A DNA stretch of 64,000 nucleotides from Polytrichum commune (GCA_950295325.1 OX485804.1:19840001-19904000), one strand, 5' to 3'. Shown: positions 49,758 through 62,124, counted from the first letter of the stretch. Notes: generated from the sequence alone by a model not told the origin. Translations and numbers: made by a program.

Positions 49758-50399
49758 ATTAAAGAAACATGTTATTATGTTACCATGTTGATGCCAATAC
49801 TCAACCATGTGCATGAACAACCACATTCACACCTTCATAGTCTTGCAACTGATGCCTCTGATAGGACTGAACTATAGACCCAAGGCATTCAAATTAGGGT
49901 TCAAGACCAACAAGAAGCAAGCAAATTAAAACAAAACCCTCCATGTTGGATTGAAGGCATTCACGCGAGGGTCTAGGTCCAGCTCCATGTATTATATTTA
50001 ATATTCCTTGTAGTCCAGAATTTGGGTCTGGTTAGAGGTGTTTGGGACCCGAACTTTCTTGGACCTGGACCCTTGTGTAAACCCACTCTTAAGGGTTGCT
50101 TTAGACTACGGTGAAGAAATGCACCGGTCAGGAATTCTAGGGAAATGGAGCAACACGATTGGCTACGAAATGGGTTCTTCATCCGCTAGGGTTTACACTA
50201 CAACCAAGACTTCTTCAATGGAGAACTTCGAGCATGAATGAAAAAATGACATGGCCTCGGACAAGAAACTTGACCTCTCAAGAACTTCAAATTGAGGCAT
50301 TTTATTTATTTGATTATTTATTAGTTTTCCATCTTCTCCACCATACCAACCGTTGCCTCAAATAGCCTTGTCTTGGGATATAATTCTCGACCGGTTGGT

Positions 50400-50500
50400 G
50401 CACTTCTGGCCATCCTTGCCACGTCACTTGCCACGTAGGAAGAATGTGGCGGTCCTTTTCTGGGGGAACGTGGGCCAAGAATGTCCCTTATCCTTATGTC
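50400..50500 (+). promoter_or_regulatory. ACGT-rich probable promoter of the oxygenase gene
   Basis: GCCACGTCAC (50418-50427), GCCACGTAGG (50430-50439) and GAACGTGGG (50466-50474) are G-box/ABRE-type ACGT cores within 60 bp, just upstream of the likely 5' UTR exon. Such cores are frequent in light- and ABA-responsive plant promoters. No TATA box was fixed. Confidence 0.45.
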
Positions 50501-50601
50501 TCAACTTCGGACACACAAAGAGCTGCGTTGCGGCAGCAGCAGCCACGAATTCTCAACTTGGCCTTCAACAATCACTACAAGGTCTCATTGCGCAATTTCT
50601 G
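50500..50601 (+). other. probable 5' UTR exon of the oxygenase gene
   Basis: This GC-richer stretch ends at a strong donor (CTG|GTAAGA, GT at 50602-50603). The coding part begins after acceptor TTGGTTGCAG ending at 52025, so a 5' UTR intron of about 1.42 kb is likely. Frame joining shows no in-frame upstream ATG. The ATG at 50481 would open a short upstream frame that stops after splicing. Confidence 0.45.
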
Positions 50602-51293
50602 GTAAGAAAACTTGCCGAATCAATCCTCCAAATTACAAAACCGAATGTCCTGTACATGATCGAGCCACAAATTACAACGTGGTTGAAAGAATTTTGAGCT
50701 GATTCAAAACTTTTTGTACATTAATCTCCGCGGTGGTATTGCATTCAGGCAGCAGTGATTGGGTTGGTGTTCCACTGTTTATTTCTTAATTGGACATGAG
50801 AGGGTTGAGCTGGTGACAAATGTACACAAAGATTTCTGCTGGGCTAATTTGTGGCAACAAATTGGGAGGGGGTGCGGAGCAGTGAACAATTGTAGAGTTA
50901 TAGATATTGATCTATGTTTTATGCTATGAATATGCCAATCCAATTTTTAGTAATTTTGGACCGAATTGACAAGCTCCTATCCTTATAAGGGGATTAAGGA
51001 AGTCTGGTGTGAGTTTTCTCATGTCATGTGATGCTTAGTTTTTCAAGAAACCATTTGGTTACCATGCTCTGAGTTACTCATTGCATTGTTATCCAACTAT
51101 TACATAGGTTTCAACAATACATTGTGTGTGCACTACATTGCGATTCTTGTTTTAAGGTATTTACACTCAAACTTTGCATTGCATTAACACTACATAGAAT
51201 TGGCACTACACTACAGTTATCCTTTAACTTAATGGGACTTTTCGTCAGGAGTTTGGTCCCCTATTACTTTGCATTGGTTATTCTGCATATACT

Positions 51294-51562
51294 AGAGTTA
51301 GCCTTTAATTCAATGGGAGTTTTGGTCAGGAGTTGGTTGTTTTGCATACAATACTTTCCATATTTGGTGACTTTTTTGGTGCATGCTTTGGAGTCAGTGT
51401 GGTGCTAAAATGAGGTTTGCCCTGAAACGAACGATATAAAATGTTCTTTGTGCAAACCTCCACACCGACTACAAGCATGCACCAAAAGCTTACAGGAGAT
51501 GGAAAGTTTTATATGAAAAACAGCCATCTCCCGAAAGTCTGGTTAATGTAACGGATAACTCT
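51294..51562. repeat. foldback repeat in the 5' UTR intron
   Basis: TAGAGTTAGCCTTTAATTCA, GCATGCTTTGGAGTCAGTG and the downstream inverse CACCGACTACAAGCATGC, AACGGATAACTCTA form arms of about 110 bp. Related to the hairpin at 55698-56024. A further half-copy follows to about 51790. Confidence 0.65.
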
Positions 51563-52034
51563 AATCTCATGATTTCATTGTGGTGCATGCGTGGAGCAAC
51601 TTATTTCAATTCATTGAGGGTCAAACTTATTTTAGCGCCTCTTGGCATGCCAAAGTGAGTTTGATCCTGAATGAACCCACGTAGAATGTTCTACGTTTAC
51701 CTCCAAGCATCCACCAAAAATGTGCTGAACATGGAAGTTGTTGTATGGTAATCGACCAACTGCCGACCAACAGTCATAAGTCTATTGTAGTTGCTCTATC
51801 AAACTTTTACATTGTTATCATGTAGTTTCTAATGGTAGTTGCTTTGAATTTGACTAAGAAGGAATTGAGTGTTACAGTTTTATTTCCATGCTAAGATTTA
51901 CAGTGGAAACATCCATCATGGGATAAGCATGGAGCGTTTGACGCACATGTGAGAAGATTTCAATAAGTTGAAAGTTCCAACAAATGCATGAGTAATTCCT
52001 TTTTTCTTTTTTTTTTTGGTTGCAGATTGTCATC

Positions 52035-55000
52035 ATGGTCTCGTTAACATTGCAGCAATCTGTATGTTCAACGGGTGGTGCGTTACATTTGAATCTATCT
52101 ATCCCACAGAGGCAGAAAAAATGTGAGTGCATATTAGCTGTCAACAATAATTTTCGGAAGCTTGGGCTTGCTCGGGAGAAGAATTTTGTAAAACCCGAAC
52201 AAAAGGTAGGTCACTGCTCAACCAAATGGTTTTGACGAGGAAGACTCCAAGCATCAATGTAATCAATAAGGCATTAATACTGGTATAGATTTAAGCCCCC
52301 TTTACACTGGAGCTCAAACTTACAATGTTGAGGGGTTTGATATTTGGATTTCAGAAGCTTTCATTTCTTGAGTGCTTGATCTATCCTCTAGCTCTCAACA
52401 ATTTGAGCAAGTGTAAAGTGGCCATGCTCAAAGTGAGATGTCAAGCGATGGTAATCCTAGTAAACAAAGGTGTACACATGACTAGCCAAAGAATGGTTGA
52501 AAGCCCATTGGCTTGGGACCCAGAAACCAACAGGTCGAACTCCTGATATTCTAGAGAACTAGGTTAGGATTTTGGGCGAGAGGTTGTAAAAAATGACCAA
52601 GAGCTTGCCGTAATCATTCCACATGGGACTCATCAAGGCGCCTTCTCAAAAGTGTTTTATGATTGTAAAGTGGACTTGAGTGAACAAGGGTTAGAAAGAG
52701 GCTCTTTCCTGCCAATGAGAAAGCTCATTTCTTCAAGCTCTCTTATATTTGAGCTCTGGACCTCACTAGTTCAATGGAGAACTACTTAGGTAGGTGCATC
52801 TATTTCGGTTTGTGATCCATTATGGACACTTAAGATTAAGGGTATAGTGGACATGAAGCATATGTTACATGGTCTTTCAAAATACAAAAACCAAGTGGAG
52901 GAGCATGACCGAGATGGGTTGCACAATTAGATGCCCGTATGTGACCAAAAGGATTCATGGGAACTTTTGACTAAGAAATTTCGTAAGCGTTTGGGATATG
53001 GTTCAATTTTTATGAGTTGCATGGCTTCCGAATTCACTTTATCAGCATATAATTGGATCATTCAAAGTACCCAAACTCACCTTAAGATGAGCTCCTTCTG
53101 CTCCACCTCATAATTTTTCTTTGTGCTGGGGCTATTTGTTGGTGGCAGAGAACACATGTCCAAACCAGAATCCTTGCAATCGCTCAACCTCAAACTGTAG
53201 TGAACGATGAGGGTAATGGCACAGGGCATCAAAATGCTGTGCTGGAAATTAGTTCTCCTGAAGCAGATGAGCAAAGTGTGACTGAAGACGCAAAATTCAA
53301 TTGGAACAAGGCATGGTACCCAATTGCAGTTACAGCCGACTTGGAGACAGATGCTCCTACCGGGATGACGATTATAGGTCGCCCGTTGGCAGTATGGTGG
53401 GACAGAGCAGCTGGGAAGTGGCACGTTTATGCAGACCAGTGCCCCCACAGACTAGCACCTCTTTCTGAGGGTAGCATCAGTGAAGAGGGCCACTTGCGAT
53501 GTTCCTACCACGGGTGGACGTTCAAAGGTGATTCAGGCGAGTGTACACATATCCCGCAGGCTCCTGATGGCAAAGCGGTAAGGTAGACGTGCCTAATTTC
53601 AACATAATAATAATTTGGACACCTATATTTGAGTGGTGTGTGATTAGGTGTGGGTCTAAGAATGGACACCAAAAGACGTATGCTCAAAGAGATTGGTCTG
53701 CATGCTTAAAATATGTTAACCATTCCAGGCTCAATAATCAACCATGATTGGGGAACCTGTATGACACTTAATGAGCACAAGAATCTTCACATTGATAATG
53801 AAGAAGATATGCATATGCACTCTGAAAATCATGTGGCAAATGGCTATGGGCACAACTTGGATTTGCTAAGCATCTTAGCACTAATTGCGTGTTTCTGATC
53901 CTATGAGAAGTGGGCGCAGAGAGAAAAGTATTCAAATAACACACGTCTACCTTAGGTAGACTGTCTCTTCATTGAACCTATTTTAGACACATGGGCCTTA
54001 TTTGGTTACATTTTGTTGTTTGCTACCTTATGCTACTCAGATCCGCTTAGATTGAAATTTCTGTGCATCTGCAATTTTTTTGGAAGAAGCCGGGATTAAT
54101 ACCAGAAGTTTTGGAGGAAATTTTGAATTGTTATCAATCATGAAAGTTCACATACAGTGAGCCATTAGAAGGCCCACATAGGTCCCCAGAATTTCTTAGT
54201 GTTAGGCTAAGTCTTGTTACAACTTCCATGCACAGACAGAGCCATTAAAACTGCTGGTTGGTGTATGTTAAACAAGCTACTATGAGCACTGAAAATCATC
54301 AAATTTCTTCCATACCAATGCGGTGTGGTATAATTGTTTGTTGACAAGTCTCGAGGCTGCAAAATTCTCTGACAAGTAATTCTTGAGGATGGCGACATTG
54401 AAAAATTTGATGTTTTGCAGTTTCATGCATCCAAGCAAGCTTGTGTCACAGTTTATCCCAGTATGGAGCAGCAAGGCATTCTTTGGTTCTGGCCTGATCT
54501 TTCCCAAGGAGCTGTAAATGTAGAGGCAGCTGCGAATCCCCCTCCAGTTTTCCCAGAGCTAAGTGACCCGACGTTCAAGTATGTAATGTCATCTCGTGAC
54601 CTGGAATACGGGTGAGCTTTTCAAACTGCAGTTCTGAGCAAGATTTCATAGATACGTATCTCAGTAAATAACTATTTGATATAAATCATATAAGTCAGAA
54701 AGAGATTATTCACCTTGACCTATTTCAACCATTGCTCCCTGTAATTTAGAGGAATTACCTCGTAAAAATGTTCAAACCACCCATTCTGCTTTTATTCATT
54801 TTGAAGAAATTTCTTAGCAAATTTTATATGTCTAAAGCCACCTGGAACTTGTATAAAGAATATATCTGGCTTTTGCATCTTTCTAAAGTCGCAGTCATGG
54901 TCAAACTTGGTTTGTAAAACGAAAGAACTACAGAAAGTTTGCACAACCCTTTGAATCTTAAATTGTATTCAAACATGATTGCTTATCATGTTGGGCTATA

Positions 55001-58000
55001 TAGGGCCATGGAAAGCACAGATAATAAGCTCTCACCACTTTCATTTAATTTTCATATAGTAAGTAACCGACCTGGACCAATATACGCAGAGTGTATTGGT
55101 TGTTTGCTATAGTTCTAAAGTCCACTTACCATAGTAAATGTATTATAAATATGCTTGAATATATCAGAGCTAGGAGTTGCGTATTTGCAATTTGTTTCCC
55201 CATCACTAATTTGAGATGTATTTTCCACAGGTATGAGGTCCTGATTGAAAACTTGATGGACCCATCACATGTCAACTTTGCTCATCACAAGATTCAGGCA
55301 AGTCTCAAGTTTTTGTTTAACCTCTTTTTATTTTGATTTATTATTATTATTTTAAATCTCCGGGGTGGTCTCAAAGGACTACCCATAGAATGATACATTA
55401 TGGGTTCTCTGAACAATTTTTTCTTAACATGTATGCAATTTGTAGACTCCAGCCTAGGCAGTGTCATTGCACTTGTGGTATAAATTGAAAACCTCCTTGT
55501 AAGGGAAATCTTGCAAAGAAGATGGGTAGGTGGTGTGAAGCTTGCCTATCTACTGTGATACTCTACCTAGTTGTTGTAAACATTTGCATGTGGTCAAGGC
55601 TCATAGTATGGCGGACATCTTTTTACCTTGGTTCTAATGAATCAATAATTGGGACATGATTTTAAAAACTTGACTAGATTTCCATAAACAATTGAGTTAT
55701 CCTTGAATTCAACCAGCGTTTTGGTTGGGAGTTGGTTGTTACGTATACAAAACTTTCTATGTCCATAAAGTTTTTTGTGCATGCTTGGAGTCAGTGTGGA
55801 GGTTGAATGAAGAACTTTCTATGTTGGTCCACTCAAGACTGAACTCATTTGTCATACCAAGAGGTGCTTAAAATGAGTTTGCCCCCCAATGAACCAATAT
55901 AGAAAGTTCTTCATTCAAACCTCCACACCGACTCCAAGCATGCACAGAAAACTTCACGGACATGGAAAGTTTTGTATACGTAACAACCAACTCCCAACCA
56001 AAACGCTAGTTGAATTCAAGGATAAGCCTCACATAGTTGAGGATTATCAAAAGTTCATCCAACGTGTGTACAATCAAATGTTCCATGGGGCCCAATAGGT
56101 CAAGATAGACTTGAAAGCTCTCTCAAAATGAATAACTACACTCTAATCAAATCTAATCCAAGCTTGAGTATCGATCCATCAAAGAGAAACATGACAACAA
56201 TCTTGAATTTACAAATCTTCAAGATATGAAAACGTGATGAACTCAATACATGTCTAAAATTCTGTAAGTGTTCCATCATTGGTCTCCTGGACCCTTACAA
56301 ACAGGTTTGTTGATTTTCTGTGATGCAGGGTAATCGAAAAAATGCTCGTCCATTGAATTTTAAAGTGAAAAACTTAACGACTTCTGGATTTGAGGGAGAG
56401 GGAGAAGGAGATCGTGGGCCGAGTACCTTTGTTGCTCCTTGCAGTTTCACCATGAGAACCAGCTTTCCTTCGAGTTCAAATGTAAGTCAGCTCCATCTTG
56501 TGTCATATGCTTGACAAAAGCATTAGCCAATGGATTGAAGGTGTTCAACATACTGCACAGAAATGTGCGTGTAGATTGCCTTACTCACAGATGTTTTGTA
56601 TTCAGTTGGGTGATGACCTGGGGGTCATTGCCTTACTCTGTTGTTAAGTTGAACACCACGTGCTACTTTTAACATAAAGCATCACCAAAATAGGTCAAAG
56701 TTTCATCAAATTTTTTCAATGAGTAGATATACACGGTATCTATTACATAGTAAAAAAATGGTAACCAAATTTGGTGACTTGTTTTTTTTAATAAAACACG
56801 CTGTTTCTAACTAGAATGATGCCAAATTGAATTAAAACAATTACTAAAAAAAATGAAGATGACTAATTTTTTTAAAAATATACAAAAGATATTATCAATA
56901 ATTATGTATATGTAGAAAAAATATCATAATTTTTAAAATGATCTATGGCATATAATATAGGGTAGCAAACTTTTATCGCACATGGTTATGAAACGGAAAG
57001 GGGTGTGATTGCCCCGAGGGTGATGACTTGTAAAGAGTAGAAGAAGAGATGACTCCAACTTTGCCATCAACATGAATTAGGTTGTTGCTTCATCTTCAAG
57101 TGGCCTAACTCTACATTTTATCCCGAAATGGGCATCACAAGATTTAGGGGTCTGAAGAATACTGCCTCTTTTCAAAAGGTGAACACCTTTGAACAGGCAT
57201 GGACAAGTTGGCATGCACCTATCTCCCCCAATGGCAAGGTCTTCGGTTCCAACATGGTTAATTGAAATATCTTCTTCACTCTCACAGGGTCCACTCTCTT
57301 TATGTTTTGGCGACCATGTGTGTCCCAAAGGGTATTTTTTTGGGAGGCTATAAGTACTATCCTTAAAAAATAAAATAAAAATAGGATATCTTCTTCCAAT
57401 GATATCATAAGAATATTCTCTCATGGTTTTTGAAGATCCTTTGTAACTACACAAGCCTTAAGTTGTTGTACTTGCCAACAATAAACGACACCCTATCTTT
57501 AAACTCACCTATATTTCTAAGATGAACGATAGTGACCCCCTCAGGGTTCACATGGTTATTGCCGCTATGATTGGGTGGGCCATAATGGTAGGGTGCACCA
57601 AATTATCAAGTGTTAGGAAGGTCACTTAATGTAGTTGATCCTAAAAGTGACGCTTCCAAAAATTTCTTCTATTTTAGGCAAGCTAAACATCTTGGAAGAT
57701 TTTTTTTAAAAAAAATCCATAGATATGGAAAGCTATGAAGAGTCTCCCTAAAATTTGCAAAATAAATAAATTCGTATGCAACCCACAAAAAATTGTAAAG
57801 TTGTTTTAAGAAATGAACCGCTTACTAGGGGGGTCTATCGATGTTGGGTTGTTAGGTGAGAATTGCTAGAAAACTAGCCTTAGTGTGGGTGAAAGTCTTC
57901 TATTAAATCAAGGCCTTGTCCCCCTTTTGTGGAGCACTTCTTGCACCGCTTTGTTGAGTGGATAGATTAACCATTGTGATTGCTAAAAGTTGGTGCTCTT

Positions 58001-60383
58001 AAAGCATTCTTGCATCCTTTTGACACCGTCATTATGAATGGCCAAAGTGGTGTTATTTTATATTTATTGCCGCAGATGATTATTCATTTCCAATAATGAC
58101 TTACTTGATGGGATTGCTGCATTCACTTGATAGCGATATAAAGATGGAAAATAAGTGTTGCCAAAAGGATGGTGTTATATTTAGACACTACTATCTTATC
58201 CTAAAACTATTCCAACCTTAGACAACTTAACCTTAGAGTTCCCATGGGATTTGGGTTAAGGCCTTGGGCTCAAGTCACCCTCGTAACAAGCATACTGTAA
58301 AGTTACGGATGCCCTGTTTTGTTTGAGAGTTTAGGTTGAGGAGATTTTACTTAAGCCATTGATTAGCCTGACAAAGACATTGATTGCCGATTGATGTTGA
58401 TTTTCTTATTTGGCAGGGAAATGGTCCATTGAGCTTTTTCCGCAAGCTGAGCACCATGCTTCTAGCAATTCTAAGGCAGGGAAAGATGGAACCTAAGACC
58501 GACAACAACACTCTTAAAAAAGTGACTCTCCTTTTCCTGTGCATTCCAGTGTCTCCAGGTCGCAGTAGAGTGATTTGGTCATTCCCTCGGAATTTTGCCA
58601 CCTCACTTGCTGCAATCATACCAAGGTGGTACCAGCACATTACCAACAACTTAGTTCTTGATTCAGACTTGTACTTACTCCATCTCTTGGTAATTCTCGT
58701 TCGTCCTTACTACATGTTTATGATGTGTTGCAATTTTGAAAGGAAGAGTTCATGCTTTAAGTGAGGTCCGGAAAGTTCCAAGTTCTCCATCATGTTGAGG
58801 TGGGCTGGTATGTATTTGTTGGCCTTTTATGTCAGATGTCACACAAACTAATGTAGTCAGAGATTGTGAGAATCCTGGAACTCTTCAAAAAAACAGAGAA
58901 ATTAGACAGTGGCCCACTGGATTGACTACATGGTCTACTTTGATAATGTAGATAAAAGCACCTATTGAATAATCGTTACCCAGCAATTCTGAGGATCTGA
59001 TTTTATCAGTATTTCTCACTCGTCATCAATTCTGATCACAGGAGAAAAGATTGGAGCATGAGGGTGCGGGCAATTGGTCGAAGGTTTGCTATGTACCCAC
59101 AACTGCCGATGCATATGTGGTTTCTTTTCGGAGATGGCTCAGAGATTTTGCAGGGGGTGCCCCAGACTGGGCAGGAAGGTTTGACAAGCGGAGTCCACCC
59201 TCTCCACCTAGGCGGATCATAATGGATAGGTAATTCTCCACTGCTTGTTTCAAGTCATTATTGGATGGAATTTTACATATCTAGAAATTGAGTTTTTGCT
59301 GCTTGAGAATTTAGCCACCAGACCTTTTGAATTTTGTATTCTCCATTGATGCTACAGGCGACTTTGGGAGCTTGTTAATGTTCAAATTAACATGTTAAAA
59401 GACTTGGGTCCAGGTTATAAAAAAATCGTTTTCTAGCTTGTCATACTTGGGCCGGTGGGCCAAGGTAGATTTGCATAGGTCAAGCTGGGGTTTAATTTGA
59501 CGGTTCCCACAGGTCAGACCTTCTTGTGGACCTTAAGCTTCTCTCAAAAAAACATTTGCAACAAAAAAGAGGTCCAAAGAATTTCACCTGTGAATCTGAC
59601 ACAAAAATATCCAACGATCTTTTAATAAAAAAGTCCTTCAAAGAGGTACTAAAGTTCAAACTTGTTTGGCGAGTTTGGTGCTTTTTTTGGAGGACTTTGC
59701 ACATAACTCTAGTGTCATCTCAGGAATTTCATATCCTGAAAGTTGGAAGCAACTTGCCCTCCGTTGTCAGTTGATCGAACTTGGTATTTTCCTACACATT
59801 TGGCTTTTCAAGGTTCTAGATATTTATGGGTATCCTCACACTTATGATCCCAGATGGAACGAGACCCATATGTTTCACTTTTGTTGACAGCAACCAGAAT
59901 ACTCCTGTATTCACCAGAGGGGGTAGCACTGTTCACATAGTATGTTTCTGAGCAGCATTTCATCCAATTTCATGAAGTTAGGGCTTTCAAGTTTCTTCAA
60001 TCAATCAGAGTTCAATTCGTACCTGGACCGTGTAAGTCATCATACCCGCTGCAAATCTGAAAGTTGAATGCAAATTCGACTTGCTCATGATGTCTGTATG
60101 GATGGGGTTGGTTTGCAGGTATTACTCCCATGTAGAGAAATGCAAGGCCTGCCGAGGTGCCCTGAAGAACTTTAGAGGATTGGAAATAGGTCTGCAAGCT
60201 CTTGCGATTGCATTGGTAGGCGTGGTGGCGACATCCGCTGCGCTTCCCATCCAAAGATTACGACCACTTAGTGTACCACTCGTAGCTGGGGCTGTTTTGT
60301 CAACCCTCCTCTCCCGATTGGTTGCACATTTCATTCACAAGACCTTTTACTTCCATGATTACAATCATGCTGCTGTCAAGTAG
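52035..60383 (+). CDS. PTC52-like: Chloroplast Rieske oxygenase, PTC52/PAO (ACD1-like) family, eight coding exons
   Basis: Coding exons: 52035-52205, 53149-53577, 54421-54611, 55231-55297, 56329-56481, 58417-58689, 59042-59229 and 60119-60383. They total 1737 nt, or 578 residues, and every phase closes. Family members are ferredoxin-dependent mono-oxygenases at plastid membranes. PAO opens pheophorbide a in chlorophyll breakdown; PTC52 is linked to protochlorophyllide and to precursor import. Residues 1-57 look like a transit peptide. The Rieske 2Fe-2S ligands are C155-P-H157 and C175-x2-H178 (CPHRLAPLSEG, CSYHGW). The mononuclear iron motif N271-x2-D274-x2-H277-x4-H282 sits in ENLMDPSHVNFAHH. 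CIPVSPGRSR, RPL and the C-terminal C499-x2-C502 (redox motif of the group) follow, then two membrane segments (about 512-534 and 543-563). The end, HFIHKTFYFHDYNHA, resembles the PTC52 C-terminus as I remember it and favours PTC52 over PAO. The first ATG of exon 1 was taken as start. Intron 4 is GC-AG; the other introns are GT-AG. Confidence 0.93.
52473..52555 (+). mobile_element. tRNA-related SINE-like sequence in intron 1
   Basis: TAGCCAAAGAATGGTTGAAAG (A-box-like), TTGGCTTGGGACCCAG and GGTCGAACTCCTG (B-box-like) have tRNA-like spacing, but no full cloverleaf forms. It lies inside the oxygenase gene. Confidence 0.4.
53622..53925 (-). repeat. dispersed repeat family B, inverse full-length copy in intron 2
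   Basis: The reverse complement runs CCCACTTCTCATAGGATCAG, ACACGCAATTAGTGC, GCTTAGCAAATCC, CAATCTCTTTGAG, CATTCTTAGACCC, TATAGGTGTCC. It is the most complete copy and helps define the unit of about 310 bp. Confidence 0.75.
55298..56328 (+). other. GC-AG intron 4 of the oxygenase gene
   Basis: Exon 4 ends ATTCAG and is followed by GCAAGT. The acceptor is GTGATGCAG before GGTAATCG. No GT donor in the neighbourhood preserves both phase and the conserved NFAHHKIQ end. GC donors normally need this strong CAG|GCAAGT context. Confidence 0.8.
55698..56024. repeat. 327-bp near-perfect foldback inside intron 4
   Basis: Left arm TATCCTTGAATTCAACCAGC, TTTGGTTGGGAGTTGGTTGT and TGCATGCTTGGAGTC returns inverted as GACTCCAAGCATGCA, ACAACCAACTCCCAACCAAA and GTTGAATTCAAGGATA. 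Arms are at least 145 bp, with roughly eight differences counted by eye. Confidence 0.9.
56645..56975 (+). repeat. diverged copy of the 36624 MITE in intron 5
   Basis: GTTGAACACCACGTGCTACT, GAGTAGATATACACGGTATC, TTTCTAACTAGAATGATG and ATTATGTATATGTAGAAAAA match the intergenic element. The right TIR is degraded. Confidence 0.8.
56976..58416 (+). other. remainder of intron 5
   Basis: The minus frame of 125 codons at 57077-57454 has no recognisable domain and is not considered a gene. Confidence 0.5.
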
Positions 60384-62120
60384 AAGCAACTGATTGTGAC
60401 CTACTTCGACCCAAATGAAGCATTCGCATGCGTATTCGCATTTGCATTCGTGAGGCAAAGCTTGTTGGCTTCAATGAAAGTGCCTAGTGAGCACAATGCA
60501 CAACAGGGTATTCAATATTTTTTCTAACTTGTGAATTACTGGCCATAAGCTACACTTGTTTCCTTGAACAATCTACATCACATTACTCAGTTAGGTCACC
60601 GTATTCTTTTTCTAATAAGGACATGCCCTAGTGCATAGGTCCATTGATTAGCAGGTGGAAGCCACTGTAGCCCATGTCCCGTCCAGACATGGGGGGATCT
60701 CAAGCGACTTTACTCGCATAATACAATATTTTATGGACACTCTGGCTTGTGGACTCCCTGATACTCCTAGATACAAATACACCTCTACATTCACGTCGAC
60801 TGATAATTTACAATAGGTCCGGTCAACGACAAATCTTGGCCCCATTATGATTATCAAGAGCAAATATCTGGCTTCATTTTTTGGTAGTACACTTGGGAAT
60901 TCCTTAAGGACGAGGGAAGCACTGAAATGTTTACTGGATACCTACTGCTTTGTTATGGCCACCCAAAGAAATATGGATGCACACCTCTACTGCAGGAAAA
61001 CAAGGACTGCAAGTAGTAGAAGTTCGACACATCTGATCAGGCGTATGCCTCATAATTGAACTGCAATATGTGCATTGGATGTGTTTGTTCAAGACTGAAG
61101 TGTTTGCCTGTTGTAAAATGGCAGAATCAAGTAATGACGTCTCCACAACGAGGATATTCTAAAACCTGAGGGCCAACTCTGCATTTTCACTGTTTCACAC
61201 ATAGAGAATGTTTACCAAAACCAACTTACGTAAACTCAAAGCTAGGTTCGACATGCCAGGTAGCATGACTTAACATGTCAAATCTCGATTTGAATGTACG
61301 CAAGGTGGTTCTGGTGAGCCTCACTTTAGCATGGCAAAAGAGAGAGGATGATGGCAAGAGAGTTTGAGAGAGTGGAGCGTCCACTCAGCGTCCAGGATAC
61401 TTTCTTGACCTACCACCGGATGCGGATATATCACAGGCAAACCTACAACGAGATAAGTTAATGGACAAAATTCGCCATGTGCGTTACCTGCGTACAGTGC
61501 ATTCAGACTCAGCTTGTTAGGCTTGACGCGCAAGCGATTAGTTGATGAGGCAGACGGTACATCGCCGCCCACTTTTCAATGCGTCCAAGAAAAATTCCTG
61601 TTTCCGTTTGAAGCTGTCGAGTGGCTTTGAGGTCCATTGCAACAATTTACTTTCGAACAATTTACTTTACTTCATTCCTGCTTCCACGCCCCTTCCCTTC
61701 CTCATCTTCCGTTCAAATCAAATGCATCCCTTCCACAAGAACAGTTCGCATGTGCAACGCTCTGTACTCGCTTAGCTGTGGTTGTTCGATCCGAACAACC
61801 CTCTCAGGGCCGTTTGTAGCAGGAGCCTGCCCTTATTGACTACGCTCAGGCCGGCCCTCAAGCCCGAACTGTCAACATGGACCGGATTGGGCTCATCTAT
61901 TGGATAATGAATCTTTCTACTGTCAATCCACATAAGGTTAATTTTTTTCACTAAACTTTCCCTCGAGAACATTGGGACCTAAACTAGGTCTCATCACTTT
62001 ACCTGTGACAAAGGCGGGTCCCAAAAATGTTGATAAAGTTGGGCCGGATTGAGGGCTCAATGCTTGAGAATCGGGGTGGTGCTCAGGCCGGCCCCAGACC
62101 ATGTATAAAGTGGGCTAATT
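60384..62120. other. 3' flank of the oxygenase gene, no gene seen
   Basis: Begins with the presumed 3' UTR (repeats of CATTCGCATGCGTATTCGCA near 60421). GCTCAGGCCGGCC occurs at about 61848 and again at about 62082 in the same orientation, probably bordering a repeat. Short frames on both strands are unsupported. Confidence 0.45.
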
Positions 62121-62124
62121 TTGG

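Noticed and set aside
50481-50601. ATG at 50481 as an alternative oxygenase start with transit-like sequence
   Set aside because: Joining at the donor at 50601 to the exon at 52026 puts the frame out of phase and reaches a stop. The ATG at 52035 fits instead.
57077-57454. 125-codon minus-strand frame within oxygenase intron 5
   Set aside because: No known domain. It lies antisense inside an intron rich in repeat DNA.
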